Shown here: positions 52,130 to 59,271 of the stretch, piece by piece
Numbering within the stretch: the first letter of the stretch is position 1
Layout of the letters: every line of letters starts with the position of its first letter
Assembly: GCA_946885915.1 (NCBI GenBank)
Contig: CAMPHF010000001.1
Span: 349,457 to 413,456 of the forward strand
Direction: 5' to 3'
DNA: 64,000 nucleotides
Origin: an uncultured Idiomarina sp.
GTDB taxonomy: Bacteria; Pseudomonadota; Gammaproteobacteria; Enterobacterales; Alteromonadaceae
The notes under the pieces: model-generated
What the model saw: only the letters and a program-made list of their open reading frames with translations
What the model was told of the DNA's origin: nothing
Database searches by the model: none
Position numbers and translations under genes: made by a program

Positions 52130-52157
52130 ATTTAACATAATATACATTATACGCAAT
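52130..52157. other. dif: dif site, XerCD chromosome-dimer resolution site (left element junction)
   Basis: Reading the plus strand, the XerD arm is ATTTAACATAA, the central region TATACA and the XerC arm TTATACGCAAT. Taken on the other strand this differs from E. coli dif at 3 of 28 positions, all in the XerC arm; the XerD arm and centre are identical. XerC and XerD recombine here to resolve chromosome dimers at cell division, under FtsK control. The site therefore marks the terminus region. It lies between a terminator and the integrated element, in non-coding DNA. It appears to be the intact, functional copy. Confidence 0.93.
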
Positions 52158-52190
52158 CGTCTAAACTGGTCAGGAATGGCCACAAAAAAT

Positions 52191-52218
52191 CCCCGCAGCA
52201 ACTGGTAATTGCTCGGGG
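52191..52218. other. Hairpin in the left end of the dif element
   Basis: CCCCG and CGGGG enclose AGCAA/TTGCT with one bulged C. It is flanked by two direct copies of ATGGCCAC. The 187 bases between dif and the first gene hold no convincing longer gene. Confidence 0.55.
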
Positions 52219-52345
52219 CCATGGCCACCAACGGTTTTGAGTCTTGCGGGTGGCAAATTGATTCTATCGAATCAGCGTCACTTGCTCCAGTTCGGAGTGT
52301 GTTACGTGGCAAAATTTTCACAATTTCATGGTTACCTATTAGCGA

Positions 52346-52810
52346 GTGTCGAAGCTCTTACGCATGGTGCGCAGCACCATGCGTAAGAAATTCACCCCGT
52401 TCACCCAATTTAACGGCGAATTCTCGTTAGCCCTTGTCGATGTGTTCGGATTCGATTTTGACACGGCAGCGGCTCATTTTGGCGTGACTAAGCGCACCGT
52501 GTACCACTGGTACGAGCAAAACAAAGCCCCGCGTTACATCATGGTTCACCTCGATATCATCTCTCGCGGCTACTTGCCGGCATATTTCCCATTCGATGAA
52601 TGGCGCATTGTCGGCACCGATATACAAACGCCCTACGGCGTGATTTCGGCCTTTGAGGTGGAATTTACCAAGCGCTTTATGTGGGCAGCCCGCGAAGCGT
52701 CACGGCAATTACGTGCTCAACGCCATCTCAATCAGAATTTAGACACCACGGTTCAGAATATTCTGAACGAGGTGGCCAAGCTCGAAACCCAATACAAAAT
52801 CGCAAAATGA
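52346..52810 (+). CDS. DUF3653-like phage protein
   Basis: This is a probable phage regulatory protein. FDTAAAHFGVTKRTVYHWYEQNKAPRY looks like a helix-turn-helix that reads like FGVTxRTVxxW of DUF3653 phage proteins, and WRIVGTDIQTPYGVISAFEVE matches the C-terminal TPxG part. A basic, Arg-rich end follows. The GTG start gives 154 residues; the ATG at 52379 gives 143 and lies inside the right arm of a 14-bp palindrome, so translation or transcription may be controlled there. The family name rests on pattern memory. No signal peptide or membrane segment. Confidence 0.72.
   Translation: MSKLLRMVRSTMRKKFTPFTQFNGEFSLALVDVFGFDFDTAAAHFGVTKRTVYHWYEQNKAPRYIMVHLDIISRGYLPAYFPFDEWRIVGTDIQTPYGVISAFEVEFTKRFMWAAREASRQLRAQRHLNQNLDTTVQNILNEVAKLETQYKIAK
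52357..52387. other. Perfect 14-bp inverted repeat over the DUF3653 gene start
   Basis: Arms CTTACGCATGGTGC and GCACCATGCGTAAG with a 3-base loop. It overlaps one of the two possible start codons. It could be an autoregulatory operator, a translation-blocking hairpin, or a single-strand origin or packaging hairpin. Confidence 0.8.
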
Positions 52811-52819
52811 GGTCACGCC

Positions 52820-53137
52820 ATGAAACCCTGGTATGCAGACTGTGAGCAGAACGTAAAAAATATTTTGTGCTTGAATCGGCTTATGGATGCTATTAAGCGC
52901 CACTATGACAGTCGATTGCGCGCAGGTTGTTATCAAACCACCGCAGCAGCCCATGCGGCCTATTACGCGCGAAATTGGGATTGTATGCGTGCCATTTTGA
53001 ATGCTTCGAAGCGTTACCCTGACATTTCAGCTTCTGGCCTGTGTCATCAGTGGTTGCCCCTCTATGCCAAATACGCCCGCAATATTCGTCATATGGGTTA
53101 TTCAGAAGTCGCCAATGACGATCGCTATATTCCTTAA
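52820..53137 (+). CDS. Unknown 105-residue protein of the dif element
   Basis: Not recognised. It begins 9 bases after the DUF3653-like stop, with GAGG eight bases before the ATG, so the two are probably cotranscribed. The product is basic, rich in Tyr, Arg and Ala, with five cysteines, no signal peptide and no membrane segment. AAHAAYYARNWDCMRAILNAS looks helical. A DNA-binding or replication-accessory role would be plausible in such an element but is not shown. Confidence 0.6.
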   Translation: MKPWYADCEQNVKNILCLNRLMDAIKRHYDSRLRAGCYQTTAAAHAAYYARNWDCMRAILNASKRYPDISASGLCHQWLPLYAKYARNIRHMGYSEVANDDRYIP

Positions 53138-53387
53138 CATTGCCAGACATACACAGATAGGCACAGATGTGCCAGCTGTGTGTGGCTGCTGCCATTTTGC
53201 TCTGTTCAATCAATTGCTAGTGACTTGCTGTGAGTCACAGGGAGTCATACCAAACCCGAATGGGCAAAGGTGAAGGTAATACTGCACTTTTGTGCCATTT
53301 TTGACACTCATAACACAACAAAAACACCTCTTTTTTGATTGCAAGCCGCTGAATTTATTACCTTTATTTGAGAAATCATCTTCGTGT

Positions 53388-53411
53388 CCCAAAAAACACA
53401 GGTTTTTTGGG
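53388..53411. other. Hairpin in the non-coding part of the dif element
   Basis: A perfect 10-bp stem, CCCAAAAAAC with GTTTTTTGGG, has a 4-base loop. Confidence 0.8.
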
Positions 53412-53436
53412 TCAACAACCACCCTTTTGCACTGCC

Positions 53437-53485
53437 GATTTAGTTCTAAATCTCGGGGGGTAAAGGGGGGTTTTGACCCCCCTTT
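53437..53485. other. Two adjacent hairpins, the second with six G and six C
   Basis: GATTTAG/CTAAATC with a 2-base loop is followed by AAAGGGGGG/CCCCCCTTT with loop TTTTGA. Together with the neighbouring hairpins they resemble the intergenic region of filamentous phages, where such stems serve complementary-strand origin and packaging. This comparison is structural only. Confidence 0.75.
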
Positions 53486-53618
53486 GCAAGACTCTGCGGT
53501 AGTTTGAAGCGCAGCACTGCCCGAACGGCTTCAACCCAAAACGTTATGCACGATCGAAGTATCAAGCCACCCTGCAAAACAAAATGCCGATATTTGAGAG
53601 GGAACTATGAGTTATACA

Positions 53619-53660
53619 GGCCGATTTTGAGGGTCGTTCAGACCCGATAAAATCTAGGCC
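53619..53660. other. Long imperfect hairpin near the right end of the dif element
   Basis: From outside inward: GGCC/GGCC, GATTTT/AAAATC and GGGTC/GACCC, with loop GTTCA and small internal bulges. It lies about 50 bases before the right dif-like site. No gene of more than a few codons covers it. Confidence 0.7.
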
Positions 53661-53708
53661 GAGGGAACGCAGAAAAATGAAGTTGTATAGTTTTGAAATG
53701 GAGCCATG

Positions 53709-53736
53709 ATTTTAAGTTGTATACATTATACGCAAT
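53709..53736. other. Right junction, dif-like site with a divergent XerD arm
   Basis: The XerC arm TTATACGCAAT and centre TATACA are identical to the left site. The XerD arm is ATTTTAAGTTG instead of ATTTAACATAA. The XerC side adjoins host DNA and the variant XerD side belongs to the element, so this is the attR-like junction. Confidence 0.85.
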
Positions 53737-53756
53737 CATAAATAAGGCCAAAAAAT

Positions 53757-53781
53757 AGCGTCCGCAGACGCTGTTTGTTTT
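53757..53781. terminator. Bidirectional terminator beside the right dif junction
   Basis: AGCGTC and GACGCT around CGCA have T-rich sequence on the plus side and a run of six T on the minus side. It serves the 134-residue gene and isolates it from the element. Confidence 0.75.
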
Positions 53782-53814
53782 TAGCTTTGTAATTCGAGCT
53801 TCGAATACGGTTAA

Positions 53815-54219
53815 CTACGCACCGCGAATACGGACAAATTCCTTTTCCGGCCGCTGATAGCCCACTACCTTTTTCGGTGTTGCGGCCAATTGGCTTTGCT
53901 GGGCTTTTAAGTGGCGCTGTTTATCGAGCTCTGAGAGCTTAGTTGCGCGCATGTTTTGTACCGGTGCGAATACCTGGCGTTGCAAAATCGCCGATGCCTG
54001 CTCTAAACAAAGGTTTTGCTGACGGTTGAAACTGTATTGCTTCGATTTGTCATGTAGCGTTTGAATGCCAATAAGACAAAATCCACCGAGTTGTTGATGA
54101 CGCAACAAGACACAGGCACTTTCGCAATTGTGCAGGATGTTTTTTACTTCATCGATATTGCGGACCAGATGGCGGCGATGAAACTCATCAAGAATAAAGC
54201 TTTGGCTTAAATCAATCAT
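53815..54219 (-). CDS. Unknown 134-residue protein next to dif
   Basis: Not recognised. It is a soluble protein with no signal peptide or membrane segment. The N-terminal half (about 1-65) looks mixed alpha/beta, with CVLLRHQQLGGFCLIGIQTLH. The middle is rich in Gln and Leu helices, and the C terminus is basic (TPKKVVGYQRPEKEFVRIRGA). It is divergent from lonH, the place where matP sits in E. coli. It shows no ribbon-helix-helix and does not resemble MatP. It has its own terminator and lies outside the dif element. Confidence 0.72.
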   Translation of the reverse strand: MIDLSQSFILDEFHRRHLVRNIDEVKNILHNCESACVLLRHQQLGGFCLIGIQTLHDKSKQYSFNRQQNLCLEQASAILQRQVFAPVQNMRATKLSELDKQRHLKAQQSQLAATPKKVVGYQRPEKEFVRIRGA

Positions 54220-54489
54220 GTAACTGCTTCGTTGCGATTATGCGGACTTAGGTAAACCCACGGGTTAAAATTTGGTAAGTCGTCATGCTAAACTTTTTTA
54301 ACGAAATTGGTAGAAAAAGATACAAAATTACTGTGTAACACGTATTTCTATGTATGTTTTTTGTTTCTTTTTGGTCGATTGTTTTTGTCCTGCGCTGCTC
54401 TTCATGACAACACAGATGACAACGTAACAACCAAGCACGATCTCGGTTACAATCACGGTATATTCACAATAAGAAGCCACATAGCAGCT

Positions 54490-56442
54490 ATGACCGAAAC
54501 TAAGAATACTAATCAGCCCATCAAAGTATCTGCACAGGCGCTCGGCCCTGATACCGCATTGTTAGCTTCACACCGACCTGACAGCGTTGTGCCGTCAGCT
54601 CTTATCGGTCAACAGCGAGCAGTAAAGAGTTTACAGCAAGCGCTTCGGGTAACTGGACGCTATGCTCATTGTTATTTATCGACGGTCGATGGAATTCGAA
54701 CTCACGATGTACTTGAAGCGGCTATTACCAGCGACTCGCCGCGGTGTGATTATCGTGATTGGCTTTATGTGGCGAATCCTGCAGATGGTGACCGCCCTAT
54801 TTGTATCGATATTGAAGCCGGTATGGCCGAACCATTTGTTGCTGCGTTAGCGGACTTACTTGGTGCTGAATCTGCGCAACGAGATGAGTTAGCAAGGAAG
54901 ATTATCGAAACCTTCGCGGGTAGTACTACCAGTCAACGTTTAGCGAACTATGTGAACAAAGTCCGTAAGCTTACTTTTGACGAGTTTCCGGGCGATGAGC
55001 TTGCAAATATTGTGGTATCACATGACCAAACGCCGCTTTATTACCGTTGTGAGCGCGTCACTGAAGCATCGTTATTTGGTAGCATTCGATTACAATCGGT
55101 ACAAGGTACTATTAGCTCTGACCTGCATTTGATTGAATCCGGTGCCCTGCTCCGTGCCAATGGTGGCTTGTTAGTGATTGACGCGGCCGAGTTACTGCGC
55201 GCCGACGGTTTGTGGCGACGCTTAAAGCATATTTTAAAAACCAGTCAATTTGATTGGCCGCAGCCAGGCGATGCAAATATTGCAGCCTTTTATGAGCCAG
55301 AACCTATTCCCATTCGAGTGAAAGTTATTTTATGTGGTGAACGGGAGATCTTTGCACAACTGCGTGAAATAGACGCTGATTTCGACAACCTATTTCCGTT
55401 TTTAGCTGATTTAGTTGGCCATTATTCAATAACTCAAGCGCCCATGGCTGATTATTTCCATTATCTTGCCTATGTGCACGCGCAAGCGAACGTGAAACCA
55501 TTAGCGACAGATGCGTACCCTACTTTGCTCAGGTTTTGTGCGAAGCAAACTGATTATCAACACGAGCTAACGCTGGATACGATTGCGCTGATGCAATTGT
55601 TACGTGAAGCCGATTGCCTCGCGAGCCTGGCCGGTCGCGCGGAATTAACAGCGGCCGATCTAGATGAAGCGCAACGTCAGGCTGATGAGCGGCACCAATA
55701 CATTGCTGAACTGAGTCATCGCGCGATTCTTGAAGAGCAGGTATATATTGCAACGGATGGCGTCGCCGTCGGACAAGTTAATGGCCTTACGGTTATCAGC
55801 GCCGGTGGTACTGAGTTTGGTGAACCTTCTCGCATCACGGCGACGGTGCATTATGGTGATGGCGATATTATCGATATCGAACGTAAATCTGAATTGAGCG
55901 GTAATATTCACACCAAGGGTATTATGATCCTCACGGCGTTTATTGCCAATTTATTCGCACGTGATGAACCTATGTCGCTGTCAGCGACTGTGGTCTTTGA
56001 ACAGTCTTACCACGAAGTGGATGGTGACAGCGCGTCAATGGCTGAGTTGTCATGTTTATTATCGGCATTCGCAGAGGCGCCCTTGCAACAAGGTTTCGCC
56101 TGTACGGGTGCGGTCGATCAGTTTGGTCGAGTGCAAGCAATTGGTGCCGTCAATGAGAAAATTGAAGGTTACTTTGCGATTTGCAAAGCCAGAGGGCTGA
56201 CGGGCCAGCAAGGCGTTATTTTACCGACTGCGAACTTAACTCAGCTCAATTTATCCCAAGCCGTGGTGAGTGCCGTGGCAGCCGAGCAGTTTCATATTTT
56301 TGCGGTGAGTCATGTTGAACAGGCTATTGAGTTGCTTTGTGGTGCGCCCGCCGAGCAACTATATCAAGCCATTCGAGAGCGTTTAAATCGTATCCACCAT
56401 GGTGAGAAGCCAAGATCGTTGTGGCAACGCTGGTTTGACTAG
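54490..56442 (+). CDS. Lon-like protease (LonH/YcbZ)
   Basis: This is an ATPase-like protein with a C-terminal Lon protease domain, related to E. coli YcbZ. The N-terminal part has ALIGQQRAVKSLQQAL but no clear Walker A, as usual for this group; NGGLLVIDAAELLR corresponds to the Walker B region. The catalytic Ser/Lys dyad is Ser514 in DGDSASMAEL and Lys557 in GAVNEKIEGYF. The chosen ATG gives 650 residues; the frame extends about 60 codons upstream, but that part is unlike the family. It precedes fabA, as in E. coli. Confidence 0.92.
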   Translation: MTETKNTNQPIKVSAQALGPDTALLASHRPDSVVPSALIGQQRAVKSLQQALRVTGRYAHCYLSTVDGIRTHDVLEAAITSDSPRCDYRDWLYVANPADGDRPICIDIEAGMAEPFVAALADLLGAESAQRDELARKIIETFAGSTTSQRLANYVNKVRKLTFDEFPGDELANIVVSHDQTPLYYRCERVTEASLFGSIRLQSVQGTISSDLHLIESGALLRANGGLLVIDAAELLRADGLWRRLKHILKTSQFDWPQPGDANIAAFYEPEPIPIRVKVILCGEREIFAQLREIDADFDNLFPFLADLVGHYSITQAPMADYFHYLAYVHAQANVKPLATDAYPTLLRFCAKQTDYQHELTLDTIALMQLLREADCLASLAGRAELTAADLDEAQRQADERHQYIAELSHRAILEEQVYIATDGVAVGQVNGLTVISAGGTEFGEPSRITATVHYGDGDIIDIERKSELSGNIHTKGIMILTAFIANLFARDEPMSLSATVVFEQSYHEVDGDSASMAELSCLLSAFAEAPLQQGFACTGAVDQFGRVQAIGAVNEKIEGYFAICKARGLTGQQGVILPTANLTQLNLSQAVVSAVAAEQFHIFAVSHVEQAIELLCGAPAEQLYQAIRERLNRIHHGEKPRSLWQRWFD

Positions 56443-56512
56443 TCGGATTTGTTTAGCGTACAACTGTGCGCTAAGCTACGCGCAACTTTTCTAAATGGTA
56501 GTTAAAACAGTT

Positions 56513-57025
56513 ATGTCTAAAACTAGTTATAGCAAGGAAGACTTGCTGGCTTGTAGTCGCGGCGAAATGTTTGGCCCGGGCAACAGCCAGTTGCCCGCCC
56601 CGAACATGTTGATGATGGATCGCATTGTCACCATTACTGAAGACGGCGGTGAGTTCGACAAAGGTTTCATTCACGCTGAACTCGATATCAACCCGGATTT
56701 ATGGTTCTTTGGATGCCACTTCATTGGCGATCCGGTGATGCCAGGTTGCTTAGGCCTCGATGCCATGTGGCAGCTCACGGGCTTTTTCCTTGGCCACATT
56801 GGCTGTCCAGGGCGCGGGCGCGCGCTAGGTGTTGGTGAAGTGAAATTTACCGGTCAAATTTTACCAACGGCCAAGAAAGTGAGTTACTTTATTGATATTA
56901 AACGCGTTCTGAAGCGCAAACTCTATGTCAGTATTGGTGATGGTCGTGTTGAAGTAGATGGCAAAACTATCTATACCGCGAAAGATTTAAAAGTCGGGTT
57001 GTTTACGGATACCAGTTCGTTCTAA
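56513..57025 (+). CDS. fabA: 3-hydroxydecanoyl-ACP dehydratase/isomerase
   Basis: FabA dehydrates 3-hydroxyacyl-ACP and isomerises trans-2- to cis-3-decenoyl-ACP, opening the anaerobic unsaturated fatty acid route. The active site is in [25 protein letters not shown], with His69 and Asp83. The ATG chosen gives 170 residues beginning [12 protein letters not shown], close to family length; an ATG six codons earlier (56495) is possible. It lies 70 bases after lonH and before a terminator shared with rmf. Confidence 0.96.
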   Translation: MSKTSYSKEDLLACSRGEMFGPGNSQLPAPNMLMMDRIVTITEDGGEFDKGFIHAELDINPDLWFFGCHFIGDPVMPGCLGLDAMWQLTGFFLGHIGCPGRGRALGVGEVKFTGQILPTAKKVSYFIDIKRVLKRKLYVSIGDGRVEVDGKTIYTAKDLKVGLFTDTSSF

Positions 57026-57051
57026 TGAAGCCTTAAACTCGCTTAAATGAA

Positions 57052-57083
57052 AAGCCCGCTTTGGAGATGAAGCGGGCTTTTTT
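57052..57083. terminator. Bidirectional terminator of fabA and rmf
   Basis: AAGCCCGCTT pairs with AAGCGGGCTT across an 8-base loop, followed by T on both strands. A smaller stem, AATAATG/CATTATT, lies at 57099-57118, after the rmf stop. Confidence 0.9.
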
Positions 57084-57130
57084 GTTAACGATAAAGGTAA
57101 TAATGCTGAGTCATTATTCGGGACGGACAA

Positions 57131-57304
57131 TTAGCGATAAAGCCCATCTGCCCTTGCTTCCATCGCATCTCGCCAGCCTCCCAGCCAGTGCGAACGAATA
57201 TCTTGTGTCTGATATGGGCATACTTCTTTGGAGCGGCCTGAAACACCGGCTTTAAAGCCTTGCGCATGAGCGCGTTCGAGGCGGTCGCGTTTTTGTCTCT
57301 TCAT
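57131..57304 (-). CDS. rmf: Ribosome modulation factor
   Basis: Rmf binds the 30S subunit in stationary phase and drives formation of inactive 100S ribosome dimers. The 57-codon frame begins MKRQKRDRLERAHAQGF and continues with GVSGRSKEVCPYQ and HWLGGWRDAMEAR. Almost every landmark of E. coli Rmf (55 residues) is kept, and the protein is very basic. GAGGAAG lies just before the ATG. It faces fabA across a shared terminator, the same neighbour as in E. coli. Growth-phase control is known for the family; a TTATAG box about 20 bases upstream may be the -10. Confidence 0.95.
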   Translation of the reverse strand: MKRQKRDRLERAHAQGFKAGVSGRSKEVCPYQTQDIRSHWLGGWRDAMEARADGLYR

Positions 57305-57367
57305 CTTTGCTTCCTCGTCCTGCTATAACATCAAAATGAGTTCTAAGCGGGGTAAAGACGTCACCCC

Positions 57368-57393
57368 AAGCACCAAATTTTTTCGCGGTGCTT
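57368..57393. other. Hairpin in the rmf upstream region
   Basis: AAGCACC and GGTGCTT enclose 12 bases. It lies between rmf and the terminator of the DUF3466 gene and could influence rmf expression; nothing else was found in this 197-base gap apart from that terminator. Confidence 0.4.
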
Positions 57394-57429
57394 ATTAATA
57401 GATAGCAAGGATCTGAGGGAGTTCAATAT

Positions 57430-57486
57430 AAAAAAACCGTGCACTGTCATCATTTGGTAATAACCTTATGATAGCGCACGGTTTTT
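57430..57486 (-). terminator. Terminator of the DUF3466 gene
   Basis: GCACGGTTTTT pairs with AAAAACCGTGC across a long, partly paired loop. Read on the minus strand seven T follow. Confidence 0.8.
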
Positions 57487-57501
57487 GCAGAATAATACTT
57501 T

Positions 57502-59268
57502 TTAGATTAAGTTGTTAGCACCTTTCATGATTCGACGTCGAGTTGTAATAAGCACGCCAATCAATAAGATACCCAAACCCATTCCAAGACCAGAAGCGGC
57601 GCCTTGACGTTCCGTCAATTCACGAGTCGCGGAGCAGTTGTTGACTTCACCAGCGGTTGGATTCATCACCAGAGTACGTGAGACTAACCGAACGTCTTCT
57701 TCTCCGTCATCCCGTGTGTAAGTTTCTTCAACGACTGCGGTCGCAACAATATCGCCTTGGTCATTAATATCTTCGGCCGAGACAATGAAATAGTCGCTAG
57801 TACAAGCAATAGCGTCGTTTAAGTCAATCAAGCGCGGTGCTTCAGCATTCAGATCCATGTAGAAGCCAATCCGGCGGCGATTTTCGTTAATACTCGCCTC
57901 TGATTCTGCGGTACCAACTACAACACCATTATTGTTGATGGCGTTCACAACGGTACTTGAGCTATCAAACAAGCGTGGTAATTCGACGAGTTCTGGGTTT
58001 TCAGCGTTCAGATCGTAAATAAATGCAACGTCACGTAAGTAGTTGTTGATCGACTTTTTCACATAGCCAATCACTTGATTATTATCGTTAATATCAAGTG
58101 CGGCGCCCCAAACGTATTGCTCATCAGTGGTGACTGGAAGCGCCTCACCGTCGATAAAAATGGCTGGCATTTTAATTCGCGATCGGTCACCGAACTCGCC
58201 GTTACGATAAGTCCAGCTCTGGCCAACTGCGATGTCCTGATTATTAACCGCATAGGCGTAACTTGAGAAGTCTTGCTCATCCTCAGCATCACGAGGTAAC
58301 AGCGTGCCAAACTCGGTCGCGCTTAACACGTTACCGTTACTATCTAGTTGCCAAAGGTAGGCACGATTATCATAAATAGAGCTGTTTGAGATGATTTCAG
58401 AGCGATCAAAGAAACTTGTTCGCAAGTAATTAATACTGCGATTATAGGTGTTTAGCCAAGTCCCCCAAATACAGGCGTTAGCGGGTTGAAATGCATCTTC
58501 CGCAGTTGCGGCTTCCTTACAATCGGCTATTTCGGCAACCGCAAACGGGCTTAAGCCAACACTGGCATAACCCACCGCTACATTATTGTCATTAATGTCG
58601 AATAACGCTGATTCTCCGCCAAATTCTTCGGTAAACGGCGGTTCAATGACCGTTTGCTCACTACCCCACTGCCACACACCGCGAGTCGTAAATGCTCGTC
58701 GATGAAAAGTTTCGATAATTTCTACCTCTTCATCGTTTTCCGTGACCGTTCGGGTAAATTCATAGCCCTCGTAGGGTGCACTGCCGTAGCCAACCCGCAT
58801 ACCGGCCTCGTTCAAGCCAGTCACGAAACTATCTGAACTGTTAGCAAGTTGCTCAGCTGTCGACAGGAAATATTTATCAGTTGCTAAGGTTCCGTCGTAG
58901 CTTACCGCGCGGTTAAAACCAACGCGTTGTGAACGTAGCTCACCATTGCGAGTATCTTCTAACTGTGGCAACAACCGATCATATTGGCTTGCGGTTAGCT
59001 CGGTGATTGGATCTTCACCTTCAGCTGGGATTCGGATACCGGCATTGGCTTTTTGCTGATTGGTGATTAATTCAAGATTGATCTCGATATCTAAGGGAAA
59101 GCGCCCTTGTGCCAATACCTCACCACTTTCATTAAGAGCAACCGGCGTAAGGTTACGTAAAGTATCGGGCGTGCCAATGTCGATAAAAGTATAAGTATCC
59201 GCATGCACGACGCCAGCGATAGCTGCGACAACAGTCGCTGCCACGGAAGCTTTTGCAAATTGTTTCAT
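57502..59268 (-). CDS. Exported DUF3466 protein
   Basis: This is a 588-residue exported protein of the DUF3466 family, function unknown. A signal peptide (about 1-24, ending GVVHA-DTYTF) is followed by a long acidic domain with recurring ALNESG, DINDNN, AVNNQD, AINNNGVVVGTA and DINDQGDIVATA units. These read like repeats of the HAF type (V-A-[IL]-N-x-x-G). At the C terminus GLGMGLGILLIGVLITTRRR forms a membrane anchor and basic cap, similar to GlyGly-CTERM tails, though 8 residues follow it. The ATG used is one codon after a possible GTG. It is 3 bases from uup, probably in the same operon. Confidence 0.85.
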   Translation of the reverse strand: MKQFAKASVAATVVAAIAGVVHADTYTFIDIGTPDTLRNLTPVALNESGEVLAQGRFPLDIEINLELITNQQKANAGIRIPAEGEDPITELTASQYDRLLPQLEDTRNGELRSQRVGFNRAVSYDGTLATDKYFLSTAEQLANSSDSFVTGLNEAGMRVGYGSAPYEGYEFTRTVTENDEEVEIIETFHRRAFTTRGVWQWGSEQTVIEPPFTEEFGGESALFDINDNNVAVGYASVGLSPFAVAEIADCKEAATAEDAFQPANACIWGTWLNTYNRSINYLRTSFFDRSEIISNSSIYDNRAYLWQLDSNGNVLSATEFGTLLPRDAEDEQDFSSYAYAVNNQDIAVGQSWTYRNGEFGDRSRIKMPAIFIDGEALPVTTDEQYVWGAALDINDNNQVIGYVKKSINNYLRDVAFIYDLNAENPELVELPRLFDSSSTVVNAINNNGVVVGTAESEASINENRRRIGFYMDLNAEAPRLIDLNDAIACTSDYFIVSAEDINDQGDIVATAVVEETYTRDDGEEDVRLVSRTLVMNPTAGEVNNCSATRELTERQGAASGLGMGLGILLIGVLITTRRRIMKGANNLI

Positions 59269-59271
59269 CAC

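Larger units (their letters stand above)
52141..53719. mobile_element. 1.58-kb element integrated at dif (IMEX, filamentous-phage-like satellite)
   Basis: The element is bounded by a direct repeat of 18 bases made of the dif central region, the XerC arm and one more base (TATACATTATACGCAATC). The left copy has the canonical XerD arm, the right copy an unrelated one. That is what results when a circular element carrying its own XerC arm and centre recombines into dif. It encodes no recombinase, as expected for elements that use host XerCD. Contents in order: a 190-base non-coding lead with a hairpin, a DUF3653-type gene, a 105-residue orphan gene and about 570 bases with four strong hairpins. 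No replication protein, coat or assembly genes are seen, so it is either a satellite or a deleted prophage. Confidence 0.82.

Noticed and set aside
52070..52321. 83-codon minus-strand open frame across dif
   Set aside because: It covers a terminator, the dif site and an element hairpin, so it is a chance frame.
52209..52430. Open frame starting near the left end of the dif element (ATG at about 52221)
   Set aside because: It overlaps the DUF3653-like gene in another frame and has no clear ribosome binding site; kept only as a weak possibility.
53001..53273. 90-codon open frame overlapping the 105-residue gene
   Set aside because: Poor start context and it shares most of its first half with the better supported gene.
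53292..53507. 71-codon open frame in the dif element
   Set aside because: It spans three perfect hairpins and has no ribosome binding site or protein-like pattern.
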